Below are positions 30,777-38,828 of a stretch of DNA of 64,000 nucleotides, in pieces. Origin of the DNA: Sulfurimicrobium sp964552675 (GTDB taxonomy: Bacteria > Pseudomonadota > Gammaproteobacteria > Burkholderiales > Sulfuricellaceae); assembly GCA_964552675.1 (NCBI GenBank), contig CAZKHJ010000005.1:1-64000 (forward strand). Reading direction: 5' to 3'. The first letter of the stretch is position 1, and every line of letters begins with the position of its first letter. The notes under the pieces are model-generated. The model saw only the letters and a list, made by a program, of their open reading frames with translations, was not told where the DNA came from and ran no database searches. The translations under genes were made by a program, and so were the position numbers.

Positions 30777-31322
30777 TTAGCTGCTTTTCCTGAGTAAATA
30801 GTAGTGTATCTGGCCGGCATGGCCGCTGCGCCAGATTTGCCATTCAGGCCCAAATTCCACCGTGGAGCCGGATTCGACATAGACCATGCCGTTTTCCGCC
30901 AGGCGCTGCGTCAGCTTTGGCAACACCTGCGGCAACAGTTGCAGGGCATAGGGTGGATCAACAAAAATCACATCGAAGCAGCGTGTTTCCTGAGCGAGGA
31001 ATTTTAACGCATCCATTACCGCCAGCTCACAATTTTCCGCCTTCAGGTTTGCCGCATTGTTCCGCAGCGACTGCGCCACCCTGGCATCGCGTTCCACCAT
31101 GACCACTTTTCGGGCGCCACGCGAAAGCGCTTCAAAGCCCATCGCGCCGCTGCCGGCAAAAAGATCCAGGCAGGTCTTGCCATCCATGATCTGGCCGAGC
31201 CAGTTGAACAGCGTTTCCCTGACCCGATCCGGAGTGGGTCTCAATCCTACCACATCGGGGAAGGGGAGCAAGCGGCTGCGCCAGGCGCCCCCGATGATGC
31301 GGACACGGTTACTTTTCGCCAT
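30777..31322 (-). CDS. rsmD: 16S rRNA (guanine(966)-N2)-methyltransferase
   Basis: A 181-residue SAM-dependent methyltransferase. N-terminal VRIIGGAWRSRLL is the RNA-binding signature, LDLFAGSGAMGFEALSRGA binds SAM, and FVDPPYAL is the N-methyltransferase DPPY motif. It overlaps the end of the upstream M16 gene by 14 nt and precedes coaD. Confidence 0.96.
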   Translation of the reverse strand: MAKSNRVRIIGGAWRSRLLPFPDVVGLRPTPDRVRETLFNWLGQIMDGKTCLDLFAGSGAMGFEALSRGARKVVMVERDARVAQSLRNNAANLKAENCELAVMDALKFLAQETRCFDVIFVDPPYALQLLPQVLPKLTQRLAENGMVYVESGSTVEFGPEWQIWRSGHAGQIHYYLLRKSS

Positions 31323-32637
31323 TGCCGCCGACGATGATGGTCACCATCCTGTCCGGGTCGATGCGACGCCTGAAGGCGTCCCTGATTTCTGCCGGTGTGA
31401 CTTTGGCGACGTTTCGCACATACTGGTCGAGGTAATCAAGCGGCAGACGGTAATAGCCGATCATGGACAGGTAGCCATGAATTTTCTTGTTGCTGTCGAG
31501 GCGCAGGGGAAAGCTGCCGATCAGGTTTTGCCTGGCCCGGCGCACTTCGTCGGTGCTCGGCCCTTCCGCAACAAAGCGGCGCAGCGTGGCGCGCGTGACA
31601 TCCAGCGCTTCCGCTACCTGCTCCCGCTTGGTTTGCAGGCCAACCTGGAACGGGCCCGGCTGCGCCAGGGGCATGAAGTAGCTATATACGCTGTAGGCCA
31701 GGCCGCGCTTCTCGCGCACCTCTTCGGTCAGGCGCGAAGCAAAGCCGCCGCCGCCCAGGACATAGTTGCCGACCAGCAGCGGAAAATAATCCGCGTCCTG
31801 GCGGCTCATGCCTGGTGCGCCCAGCAGGATATGGCTCTGGCTGGCCGGGTGGGGAATATGGCGGACTGCTGCCGCCACCAGCGGGCTGACCTCGGGCAGG
31901 GGTGGCAGTGCGCTGCCTGTCTGCGGCAGGCCGGTGGCAAGCTGTTCGGCTATGGCTTCCGCCTCAGCCCGGCTTATATCCCCGACCATGGCGATAACGG
32001 CAGATGCGGCAACGTAATGGCGGCGGTAAAAGTCCAGCACATCCGCGCGTTGCAGTCCGGATAGTGTCTCCACCCTGCCGGCTTCGGGCAGGCCATAGGG
32101 GTGGGCGCCATACAGGGCGGCCTCGAAGGCCTTGGCGCCGATCGGGGCGGGCTGGGTGTCCTCTTCCCGCAGCGCGGCGATAGTGCGTGCTTTTTCACGC
32201 TCCAGCGCGGCCTCGGGAAAATCGGGCTGGTGCAGGCTTCTGGCCATCAGCTCCAGTGCCTGGGTGCGTTCGCGTGCGCTGCTCAGGGTGCGCAGCGTCA
32301 TTCCGGCGCGGTCGGAGTCGATGCTTGCATTCAGCTGCGCGCCAATATCGGCCAGGCGCCGGGAGATTTCCTCTTCTGTCGTTCCGCCTGCTCCCAGGTT
32401 AAGCAGACGGACGGTCAACCCCGCCAGGCCCGATTTTTCCGGTGTGTCGCGGCGCGTGCCGGCATCGAATTCGACGCTCACGTCGAGCAGGGGCAGGCCG
32501 CGGCTTTCCACGAAATAGACTTGTGCGCCGTTGCCGGTCTGCCAGTGCTGGATCGGCAGGCTGGCCTGGGCGGTGCCTGCCAGCAATGACAGACACACAA
32601 CCCACAGCCAGGTGGGGAGGGCGGTTTTAATGGGCAT
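31309..32637 (-). CDS. M16-family protein, non-catalytic partner
   Basis: A 442-residue protein with a signal peptide and the M16 fold (SGLAGLTVRLLNLG in place of the HxxEH zinc motif, then RREHYVAAS-like and GGGGFASRLTEEVREKRGLAYSVYS). The lack of HxxEH marks it as the inactive subunit that pairs with the active M16 protein encoded just upstream. The genes overlap by 11 nt. Periplasmic processing of an unknown substrate is inferred. Confidence 0.9.
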   Translation of the reverse strand: MPIKTALPTWLWVVCLSLLAGTAQASLPIQHWQTGNGAQVYFVESRGLPLLDVSVEFDAGTRRDTPEKSGLAGLTVRLLNLGAGGTTEEEISRRLADIGAQLNASIDSDRAGMTLRTLSSARERTQALELMARSLHQPDFPEAALEREKARTIAALREEDTQPAPIGAKAFEAALYGAHPYGLPEAGRVETLSGLQRADVLDFYRRHYVAASAVIAMVGDISRAEAEAIAEQLATGLPQTGSALPPLPEVSPLVAAAVRHIPHPASQSHILLGAPGMSRQDADYFPLLVGNYVLGGGGFASRLTEEVREKRGLAYSVYSYFMPLAQPGPFQVGLQTKREQVAEALDVTRATLRRFVAEGPSTDEVRRARQNLIGSFPLRLDSNKKIHGYLSMIGYYRLPLDYLDQYVRNVAKVTPAEIRDAFRRRIDPDRMVTIIVGGNGEK

Positions 32638-33991
32638 GGTGCCCTCCTTGCATGGTATTGGCGGGGCGTTTCCCCTCCAGCGGCTGCGGGTCGAGCGTGG
32701 CCACCGTCAGGCCGTCATCCTGCAGGTATTTGCGGGCGACATCCCGGACCTGCTCCGGTGTCACGCCCCTGAGTTTTTCCAGCAGGGCGCCCTCGTCGCG
32801 CCAGGAAAGCCCGGCGCTTTCCAGGTTGCCAATCAGCATACCCTGGTAAAACATCGAGTCGCGCTGATAGACCTGCGCTGCCATGACTTGTGCCTTGACC
32901 CGCTGCAACTCTTCCACGCTTACCCCGTCACGTTGCAGTTTTTCGATCTCGCCACGAATGGCCTGCTCCAGCGTCGCCAGATCCTTGCCCTCGCTTGGCG
33001 TGGCCTCAACCATGAATAGCACGGGGCCGCGGGAAATGCCCTGATAGCCGGCGCCGACATCGTTCGCCAGGCGCGATTCCCGCACCAGGGTCTGGTTCAG
33101 CCGTGCCGAGGCGTGGCCGTCGAGGACCCCGGCCAGCAGTTCCAGCGCATAAGGTTCCCAGTCCCCGGCTACATCGCGTAGCACCGGCGCGCGCCAGGCC
33201 ATGACCATGTAGGGCAGCTTTGCCGGTGCCTTGACGGTCACCCGCTTGATGCCACGCTGTGCCGGCTCTTCCTGTGGTTTGCGTACCGGCAGGGGGTGGG
33301 CCTTGAGATGTCCGAAATAATGCTGGGCGAGGCGAAAAACCTGTTCATGCCGGACATCGCCCACCACCACCAGGGTGGCGTTGTTGGGTGCATACCAGCG
33401 CTGGTACCAGTTGCGAGCATCTGTCGCGCGCATGTTCTCCAGATCATTCATCCAGCCGATGATTGGTCTCCGGTAGGGGTGGGCGCCGAAAGCCGTGGCG
33501 TTAAGCTGCTCGTGCACCAGGGACTGCGGGTTGTCTTCGGTGCGCATGCGGCGTTCTTCCATCACCACCTTGATTTCCTTGGCGAATTCCTGCTCCGCCA
33601 GGATCAGGTTTTCCATCCGGTCGGCTTCCAGCTTGAATGCCAGCGGCAGCTTGCCGGCCTGCAGTTGCTGGAAATAGGCGGTGTAATCGCGGCTGGTAAA
33701 GGCATTCTCGCGTCCGCCCGCCGCCGCGATGATCTTGGAAAACTGTCCTGCCGGTACCTTGCGTGTGCCCTTGAACATCATGTGCTCCAGCACGTGGGCT
33801 ACCCCGGTGGTGCCATTCTGTTCGTCCATGCTGCCGGCGCGATACCACACCTGCGATACCGCTACCGGTGCGCGCCGGTCTTCCTTGACGATCACTTTCA
33901 TGCCATTGGCCAGCCTGTGCTCGTAGGGATTGGCCGCAACCATGCCGGTCCATCCGAGCAGAGCCATGCCCAGTAATGCTTTTCTCAGCAC
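32627..33991 (-). CDS. M16-family zinc metallopeptidase, active subunit
   Basis: A 454-residue protein with a signal peptide (MLRKALLGMALLGWTGMVAA). The catalytic motif HVLEHMMFKGT (HxxEH) lies near residue 65 and the downstream zinc ligand in ENAFTSRDYTAYFQQL...KEIKVVMEERRMR. It pairs with the inactive M16 gene that follows. It is divergent from ftsY with about 100 bp between, a common proteobacterial arrangement. Confidence 0.95.
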   Translation of the reverse strand: MLRKALLGMALLGWTGMVAANPYEHRLANGMKVIVKEDRRAPVAVSQVWYRAGSMDEQNGTTGVAHVLEHMMFKGTRKVPAGQFSKIIAAAGGRENAFTSRDYTAYFQQLQAGKLPLAFKLEADRMENLILAEQEFAKEIKVVMEERRMRTEDNPQSLVHEQLNATAFGAHPYRRPIIGWMNDLENMRATDARNWYQRWYAPNNATLVVVGDVRHEQVFRLAQHYFGHLKAHPLPVRKPQEEPAQRGIKRVTVKAPAKLPYMVMAWRAPVLRDVAGDWEPYALELLAGVLDGHASARLNQTLVRESRLANDVGAGYQGISRGPVLFMVEATPSEGKDLATLEQAIRGEIEKLQRDGVSVEELQRVKAQVMAAQVYQRDSMFYQGMLIGNLESAGLSWRDEGALLEKLRGVTPEQVRDVARKYLQDDGLTVATLDPQPLEGKRPANTMQGGHHAH

Positions 33992-34090
33992 GCAACCTCC
34001 TACCTAATCGCCGCCCATTCGGGATAAAATGGTACGCATTATAAGCCATCCCCTCTCTACCGCTTCATTCAACACAGACATAATCGCCCC

Positions 34091-35059
34091 ATGTTTAGTT
34101 TCTTCAAGAAATCCGAAGCACCTGCCAGTGAAGAGTTGCCAGAAAAACCCGAAAGCTGGGCGGCCCGCTTAAAGCAGGGGCTTGCCCGCACGCGGGAACA
34201 GTTCGGCAGGAAACTGGCCAACCTGTTCGGTGGCGGTGGCAAGATTGATGAGGATCTCTATGAAGAGCTGGAAACCATCCTGCTGACTTCTGATGTCGGT
34301 GTCGCTGCCACGCAATTCCTGCTCGACGACCTGCGTGCCCGGGTCAAGCGCGAAGGGCTGACCGAGGCCGTGCAGATGAAAACTGCGCTGCAGCAATCCC
34401 TGCTCGATCTGCTGCAGCCTCTGGAAAAATCCCTCAACGTCGCGGGCCACCAGCCCTACATCATCATGCTGGCGGGGGTGAACGGCGCGGGTAAAACCAC
34501 CACCATCGGCAAACTGGCCAAATATTTCCAGTCGCAGGGGAAATCGGTCCTGCTGGCGGCCGGGGACACCTTCCGTGCCGCAGCGCGAGAGCAGCTGATG
34601 GTTTGGGGCGAGCGCAACAATGTCACGGTGATTGCCCAGGAAAGCGGTGATTCCGCCGCCGTCATTTTCGATGCCATCCATGCTGCCAAGGCGCGCGGAA
34701 TCGACGTGGTGCTGGCGGATACGGCTGGCCGGCTGCCGACGCAGCTGCACCTGATGGAGGAAATCAGGAAAGTCAAACGGGTGATCGCCAAAGCCGAGCC
34801 GAGCGGCCCGCATGAGGTTCTGCTGGTGCTTGACGCCAATACCGGCCAGAACGGGCTGGCGCAGGTCAAGGCCTTCGACGACGCCCTGCAGGTCACTGGC
34901 CTGGCGCTGACCAAGCTGGACGGCACCGCCAAGGGCGGGATCATTGCTGCCATCGCCCGCAACCGGCCCATCCCCATCCGTTTCATCGGCGTGGGCGAGA
35001 AAGTGGACGATCTGCGCCCCTTTGTCGCGCAGGAGTTTGTCGAAGCCCTGTTCGAGTAA
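34091..35059 (+). CDS. ftsY: Signal recognition particle receptor FtsY
   Basis: A 322-residue SRP receptor GTPase with a short charged A domain, an N domain and a G domain. It has GVNGAGKTTTIGKLA, DTFRAAAREQL, VLADTAGRLPT, TKLDGTAKGG and the closing GVGEKVDDLRPF. It delivers ribosome-nascent chain complexes to SecYEG. It converges with the EVE-domain gene 7 bp away. Confidence 0.97.
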   Translation: MFSFFKKSEAPASEELPEKPESWAARLKQGLARTREQFGRKLANLFGGGGKIDEDLYEELETILLTSDVGVAATQFLLDDLRARVKREGLTEAVQMKTALQQSLLDLLQPLEKSLNVAGHQPYIIMLAGVNGAGKTTTIGKLAKYFQSQGKSVLLAAGDTFRAAAREQLMVWGERNNVTVIAQESGDSAAVIFDAIHAAKARGIDVVLADTAGRLPTQLHLMEEIRKVKRVIAKAEPSGPHEVLLVLDANTGQNGLAQVKAFDDALQVTGLALTKLDGTAKGGIIAAIARNRPIPIRFIGVGEKVDDLRPFVAQEFVEALFE

Positions 35060-35066
35060 ACCCTGT

Positions 35067-35522
35067 CTACAGTAGACCCAAAATAAATGCCCATTCCCTG
35101 GGGTCGACCGGGGTAATCGAGAGCCGGTTGCCCTTCTGCAGAATGCGCATATGCTCCAGCTCCGGATGGCTGCGCAATTCCTTGAGGCTCACCAGCCGCG
35201 TCTTTCTGATCAGCTTTACGTCCACATTGAACCAGCGCGGCGTTTCCGGCGTGGCTTTGGGATCGAAATATTTGTTCTGCGGATCGAACTGGGTCTGGTC
35301 GGGATAGGCCAGCTGGCTTACCTCGGCCAGTCCTGCGATGCCCGGCTGATCGCAGTTGGAGTGGTAGAAAAACACCTGATCGCCCACCTTCATCTGATCG
35401 CGCATGAAATTGCGCGCCTGATAGTTGCGCACCCCATACCAGGCCACGCTCTGCCTGGGCAGGGCGGCAAGATCGTCGATGCTGACATCGGAGGGTTCGG
35501 ATTTCATCAGCCAGTAGCGCAT
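35067..35522 (-). CDS. EVE-domain protein
   Basis: A 151-residue protein beginning MRYWLMKSEPSDVSIDDL, with WYGVRNYQARNFMRDQMKVGD and FYHSNCDQPGIAG: the EVE (PUA-like) fold of the thymocyte nuclear protein 1 family, thought to bind modified DNA or RNA bases. ATG 35522 is the family-typical start; the longer reading frame upstream overlaps the fau gene in another frame. It is cotranscribed with fau. Confidence 0.9.
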   Translation of the reverse strand: MRYWLMKSEPSDVSIDDLAALPRQSVAWYGVRNYQARNFMRDQMKVGDQVFFYHSNCDQPGIAGLAEVSQLAYPDQTQFDPQNKYFDPKATPETPRWFNVDVKLIRKTRLVSLKELRSHPELEHMRILQKGNRLSITPVDPREWAFILGLL

Positions 35523-35548
35523 GTTTCGCATCCAGGAAAACGGGAAGC

Positions 35549-36181
35549 TTATTTTACCCCGGCAAAACGATACAGGTGGCGTTCGGTGAGTGCGGCATCC
35601 AGCGGCATGTCCCAGGGGTCGCGTGGCACTTGCGCCACTTTCTGGCATTCGTAGCTGATTCCGACCAAGCAGGGCTTGTGCCATGCCTTGCGTCTTCCCA
35701 GATAGGCCAGGCTGGTGTCGTAGAAGCCGCCGCCCATGCCGAGGCGGTAGCCGGCCCCGTCGAATCCGACCAGCGGCATGAACAGCAGGTCCAGTTGGCG
35801 TGCGCGGATTGCCCGGGGCGACCAGTGTTCGTGGATGCCGAAGCGGTTGCGGTACCAGTTGGGATGTGCGGTAAGGCGGGTGAAGCCGAGTTTTTTTTCA
35901 AAGCGTTGCGGCACGACCGGGAGATAGCAGGCCTTGCCCAGCCAGAGCGCGTGATTGAGCAGGGGCAGCAGGTCCATCTCGCCTTCGAAGGGGAGGTAGA
36001 AGCCGATGCGCTGGTATCTGAGCAGCAAGCCGCTGCGGATGGCCGTGCGCAGCAACCCCCGTGCCGCTGCACGGCGCTGTCTGGGGCTGAGCTGATTACG
36101 GAGCCGGCGCAGGTGGCGGCGGAGCTGGGGTTTGTCCAAGGGCTGAATAAGGGGGATGGGGTGAAATAGAGCCCCCCGCAA
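35549..36181 (-). CDS. fau: 5-formyltetrahydrofolate cyclo-ligase
   Basis: About 210 residues converting 5-formyl-THF to methenyl-THF. N-terminal KPQLRRHLRRLRNQLSPRQR, GFYLPFEGEMDLLPLL and the C-terminal MGGGFYDTSLAYL are family motifs. ATG 36181 sits on the 3' edge of the 6S RNA gene, so TTG 36139 is an alternative start. The zapA-6S-fau order is conserved in Proteobacteria. Confidence 0.9.
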   Translation of the reverse strand: MRGALFHPIPLIQPLDKPQLRRHLRRLRNQLSPRQRRAAARGLLRTAIRSGLLLRYQRIGFYLPFEGEMDLLPLLNHALWLGKACYLPVVPQRFEKKLGFTRLTAHPNWYRNRFGIHEHWSPRAIRARQLDLLFMPLVGFDGAGYRLGMGGGFYDTSLAYLGRRKAWHKPCLVGISYECQKVAQVPRDPWDMPLDAALTERHLYRFAGVK

Positions 36182-36377
36182 ATGCCGTCAGGCTATCATC
36201 TTGAACGCGGAGGTCCAAGACGGTCGCGACATAAGCACATCAGGTACATCCCTCGGGGACGCGCACAACAGTACTCGGTATGGCCGCAACCTGGTTTCGT
36301 CAATATTGGTTCAAAGAATATTTAGCCTAAACGAACACCGCAGGGGACAACTCGGTAAGCCGGTTTCCGCTATTCGC
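36178..36377 (-). ncRNA. ssrS: 6S RNA
   Basis: It lies between zapA and fau, the conserved 6S locus. On the minus strand, GTCCCCTGCGG near the 5' side and TTGGACCTCCGCGTTCAAGATGATAGCCTGACGGCAT near the 3' side (given here in two parts: TTGGACCTCCGCGTTCAAG and AGCCTGACGGCAT) match the E. coli 6S blocks GTCCCCTGAG, TTGAACC...GTTCAAG and AGCCTGCGGCGGCAT. The ends are estimated. 6S RNA sequesters sigma-70 RNA polymerase in stationary phase. Confidence 0.85.
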
Positions 36378-36387
36378 GACAACCGGG

Positions 36388-36696
36388 CTAAAACAGTTCG
36401 TCCTGGTCTGCCATTGCCTGCTCGATCTGAGCTTGCATGGCATCAATTCTACTCTTGAACTCGCCGATGTCAAAAGAACCGGCGATGCGGGTGTTGAGGA
36501 GTTCGTGGGTGATGTTCAGTGCGGCCATGATGGCGATGCGCTCCACGCCGATGACTTTGCCGCTGTCACGGATCTCGCGCATCTTCTTGTCGAGGTAGTC
36601 GACTGACTGAAGCAATGCCTCCTGCTCGTCTTCCGGGCAGGCGACGCGGAATTCCCGCCCCATGATGGCGACATCCAGCCCCTTGACCTCGTTCAT
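36388..36696 (-). CDS. zapA: Cell division protein ZapA
   Basis: A 102-residue FtsZ-ring stabiliser. It has VAIMGREFRVACPEDEQEALLQSVDYLDKKMREI, then a helix with IAIMAALNITHELL and a C-terminal coiled coil. ATG 36696 overlaps the stop of the ZapB-like gene. 6S RNA follows directly, probably processed from the same transcript. Confidence 0.93.
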   Translation of the reverse strand: MNEVKGLDVAIMGREFRVACPEDEQEALLQSVDYLDKKMREIRDSGKVIGVERIAIMAALNITHELLNTRIAGSFDIGEFKSRIDAMQAQIEQAMADQDELF

Positions 36697-36893
36697 TCCT
36701 GTTCCTCCGGAATGCGGTTGAGCAGCGCTTCGAGGCGGGTTTGTGCCCCATTGATCTTGTCGCCCAGACGTTTGCTGTCGTTCTGTGCCGCAGCCAGTTG
36801 CTGGCGTAACTGGGTGTTTTCGGCGCGCAGGTGAGTGCACATTTGTGCAATCTGCGCGACCTTGTCTTCCAATGCTTTCATTTCTGCTTGCAT
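36693..36893 (-). CDS. ZapB-like coiled-coil protein (TIGR02449 type)
   Basis: About 66 residues, nearly all coiled coil (MKALEDKVAQIAQMC, LRAENTQLRQQLAAAQ). This small protein is regularly found before zapA in beta- and gammaproteobacteria and is presumed to act with it. The in-frame TTG 36929 coincides with a predicted -35 box, so I chose ATG 36893; ATG 36881 is also possible. Confidence 0.8.
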   Translation of the reverse strand: MQAEMKALEDKVAQIAQMCTHLRAENTQLRQQLAAAQNDSKRLGDKINGAQTRLEALLNRIPEEQE

Positions 36894-36899
36894 GTGTAC

Positions 36900-36929
36900 A
36901 CTATAATTTGAAAAATCCAGCTGGGTCAA
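36900..36929 (-). promoter_or_regulatory. Predicted promoter of the zapB-like/zapA/6S locus
   Basis: On the minus strand, TTGACC (36924-36929), an 18-bp spacer and TATAGT (36900-36905) form a good sigma-70 promoter. The expected transcription start falls near the ATG at 36893, so that mRNA would have almost no leader. Confidence 0.55.
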
Positions 36930-37072
36930 CTGCTAACGGCGTGCTTTAAAAGTATTTTGGTATATCGGACAGAAGTGAATTGCTGCTCGCCCTGTCCTGT
37001 TGTCCGGCAACGGCAGGCCACGCGGCGGATGAAATGCTTGTTTTTGGCGTCAACTTTGTTATCGTGCCCGTC

Positions 37073-38152
37073 ATGCTCAAGGATGCCATTGATTTATCTT
37101 CCCTGCACCGTGTCCTGGTGATCAAGCTGCGTCATCACGGTGACGTGCTGCTTACTTCTCCGGTGTTCAGCGTGCTGAAAAACCATGCGCCGCATCTGGA
37201 GGTGGATGCACTGGTTTACCGTGATACGGCTGAAATGCTGACCCTGCATCCGGCGATTGCCGAAGTCCATGCGATTGACCGCAGCTGGAAGAAACAGGGG
37301 TTGCTGCGCCAGGGGCGCGCCGAGTGGCAGCTGTTCGCGCGCTTGAAGTCGCGTCAGTATGACCTGATCATCCACCTGACTGAACATAATCGCGGTGCCT
37401 GGCTGACCCGCCTGCTTGGGGTGAAACACAGCGTGGCACGCCGGATTCCGGCGCGTGGCGGTTTCTGGCAGCAGGGGTTCAGCCATTTTTTTCAATCGGT
37501 TCCGCGCGGTAATTCCCGTCACACGGTCGAGTCCAACCTGGATGCGTTGCGTCGTATTGGGCTGTATCCAAATGAGAGTGAGCGCGAACTGACCCTGGTG
37601 CCGGGAGAGGCGGTTGCCGCTGGGATGAGGCAGCGCCTGGCGCAAGAAGGGCTGACTGATAAAGGTTTTATCCATATTCATCCGGCCTCGCGCTGGTGGT
37701 TCAAGTGCTGGCCGGCAAGCCAGATGACGCAGTTGATGGGTTCCCTGCAAAAGCAGGGGCACCGTATTGTCGTCACGGCGGCGCCGGATGAGTCCGAACT
37801 CGCCATGGTGGCGGAAATTCTGGCGCCTCTCGGTGCTGGTGTGGTGAATTTTTCCGGACAACTGAGCCTGAAGCAAATGGCCGCGCTGACGGGCATGGCG
37901 AAAGTCTTTGTCGGCATGGATTCCGCTCCCATGCATATCGCTGCAGCGATGAAAACACCGGTGGTTGCGCTGTTCGGCCCGAGTGGTGATGTTGAATGGG
38001 GGCCATGGCAGGTGCCGCAGCGGGTGCTGGTTTCCGGTCATGCCTGCCGCCCTTGTGGCAACGACGGTTGTGGCGGCAGCAAGGTCAGCGAATGTCTGGG
38101 CGGGATTTCCGTGGAACGCGTGCTCGGGGCTGTATCCGAGTTGTTGCCTTAG
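37073..38152 (+). CDS. rfaQ: Lipopolysaccharide heptosyltransferase (GT9, RfaQ-like)
   Basis: About 359 residues of glycosyltransferase family 9. N-terminal VLVIKLRHHGDVLLTSPVFSVLK, IHPASRWWFKCWP as the donor region, and VGMDSAPMHIAAAMKTPVVALFGPSG are the heptosyltransferase motifs. The RWWFKCW stretch fits the RfaQ (HepIII) branch adding core heptose. The start among ATG 37034, ATG 37073 and upstream codons is uncertain; 37073 gives the family-like N-terminus. Confidence 0.88.
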   Translation: MLKDAIDLSSLHRVLVIKLRHHGDVLLTSPVFSVLKNHAPHLEVDALVYRDTAEMLTLHPAIAEVHAIDRSWKKQGLLRQGRAEWQLFARLKSRQYDLIIHLTEHNRGAWLTRLLGVKHSVARRIPARGGFWQQGFSHFFQSVPRGNSRHTVESNLDALRRIGLYPNESERELTLVPGEAVAAGMRQRLAQEGLTDKGFIHIHPASRWWFKCWPASQMTQLMGSLQKQGHRIVVTAAPDESELAMVAEILAPLGAGVVNFSGQLSLKQMAALTGMAKVFVGMDSAPMHIAAAMKTPVVALFGPSGDVEWGPWQVPQRVLVSGHACRPCGNDGCGGSKVSECLGGISVERVLGAVSELLP

Positions 38153-38165
38153 CCGTTCACCTCCC

Positions 38166-38828
38166 TCAGGCGGAGAGAATTCGCGCCAGCCAGGCTCCGA
38201 TATCGGCAATTTCCTGCGGGCAGACTGAATGCGCCATGGGGTATTCGTGCCAAGCCACGGGATGCCCCATTTGTTGCAGGAAATCCCGTGATGTAGCCCC
38301 CTGGGCGAGGGGAATGACGCTATCCGCCGTGCCGTGGGCCATGAAGAGGGGGAGCCTGGCATTGGCCGGGCTGGCTTCTGCCATCGCTGCATGGGGCAGG
38401 GGCAGGTAGGTGGACAGTGCCAGTACCCCCGCCAGGGCAGAGGCATGACGCAGGCCGGTATGGAGCGCGATGGCGCCGCCTTGGGAAAAGCCGGCCAGTA
38501 CGATGCGCGATGGCGCGATGCCGCGCTCGACTTCGCGCCGGATCAGTGTTTCCAGCAGGCGTTGCGAGGCACGGATGCCGGCATCGTCTTCCTCCTGGCG
38601 CAAGTCCAGGCTTTTCACGTCATACCAGGCGGGCATGACATAGCCGCCGTTGATGGTGACCGGCAGCATCGGCGCATGAGGAAAGATGAACCGGATGCAG
38701 GCCGAGGGCGGCAGGTTCAGTTCGGGGACGATGGGCGCGAAGTCGTGGCCATCGGCACCCAGGCCGTGGAGCCAGATGACGGCGCTGTCCGGCGTGCCAC
38801 TGCCGGCGATGATTTCCAGTGCATCCAT
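38166..38828 (-). CDS. Carboxylesterase/phospholipase (alpha/beta hydrolase)
   Basis: A 220-residue member of the phospholipase/carboxylesterase family (acyl-protein thioesterase-like). The nucleophile Ser is in GFSQGGAIA, the Asp in HGTADSVIP, the His in PMAHSVC, and the oxyanion region is WLHGLGADGHDF. It is likely cytoplasmic. Its start overlaps the stop of the upstream 534-residue gene (TGATG). Confidence 0.92.
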   Translation of the reverse strand: MDALEIIAGSGTPDSAVIWLHGLGADGHDFAPIVPELNLPPSACIRFIFPHAPMLPVTINGGYVMPAWYDVKSLDLRQEEDDAGIRASQRLLETLIRREVERGIAPSRIVLAGFSQGGAIALHTGLRHASALAGVLALSTYLPLPHAAMAEASPANARLPLFMAHGTADSVIPLAQGATSRDFLQQMGHPVAWHEYPMAHSVCPQEIADIGAWLARILSA

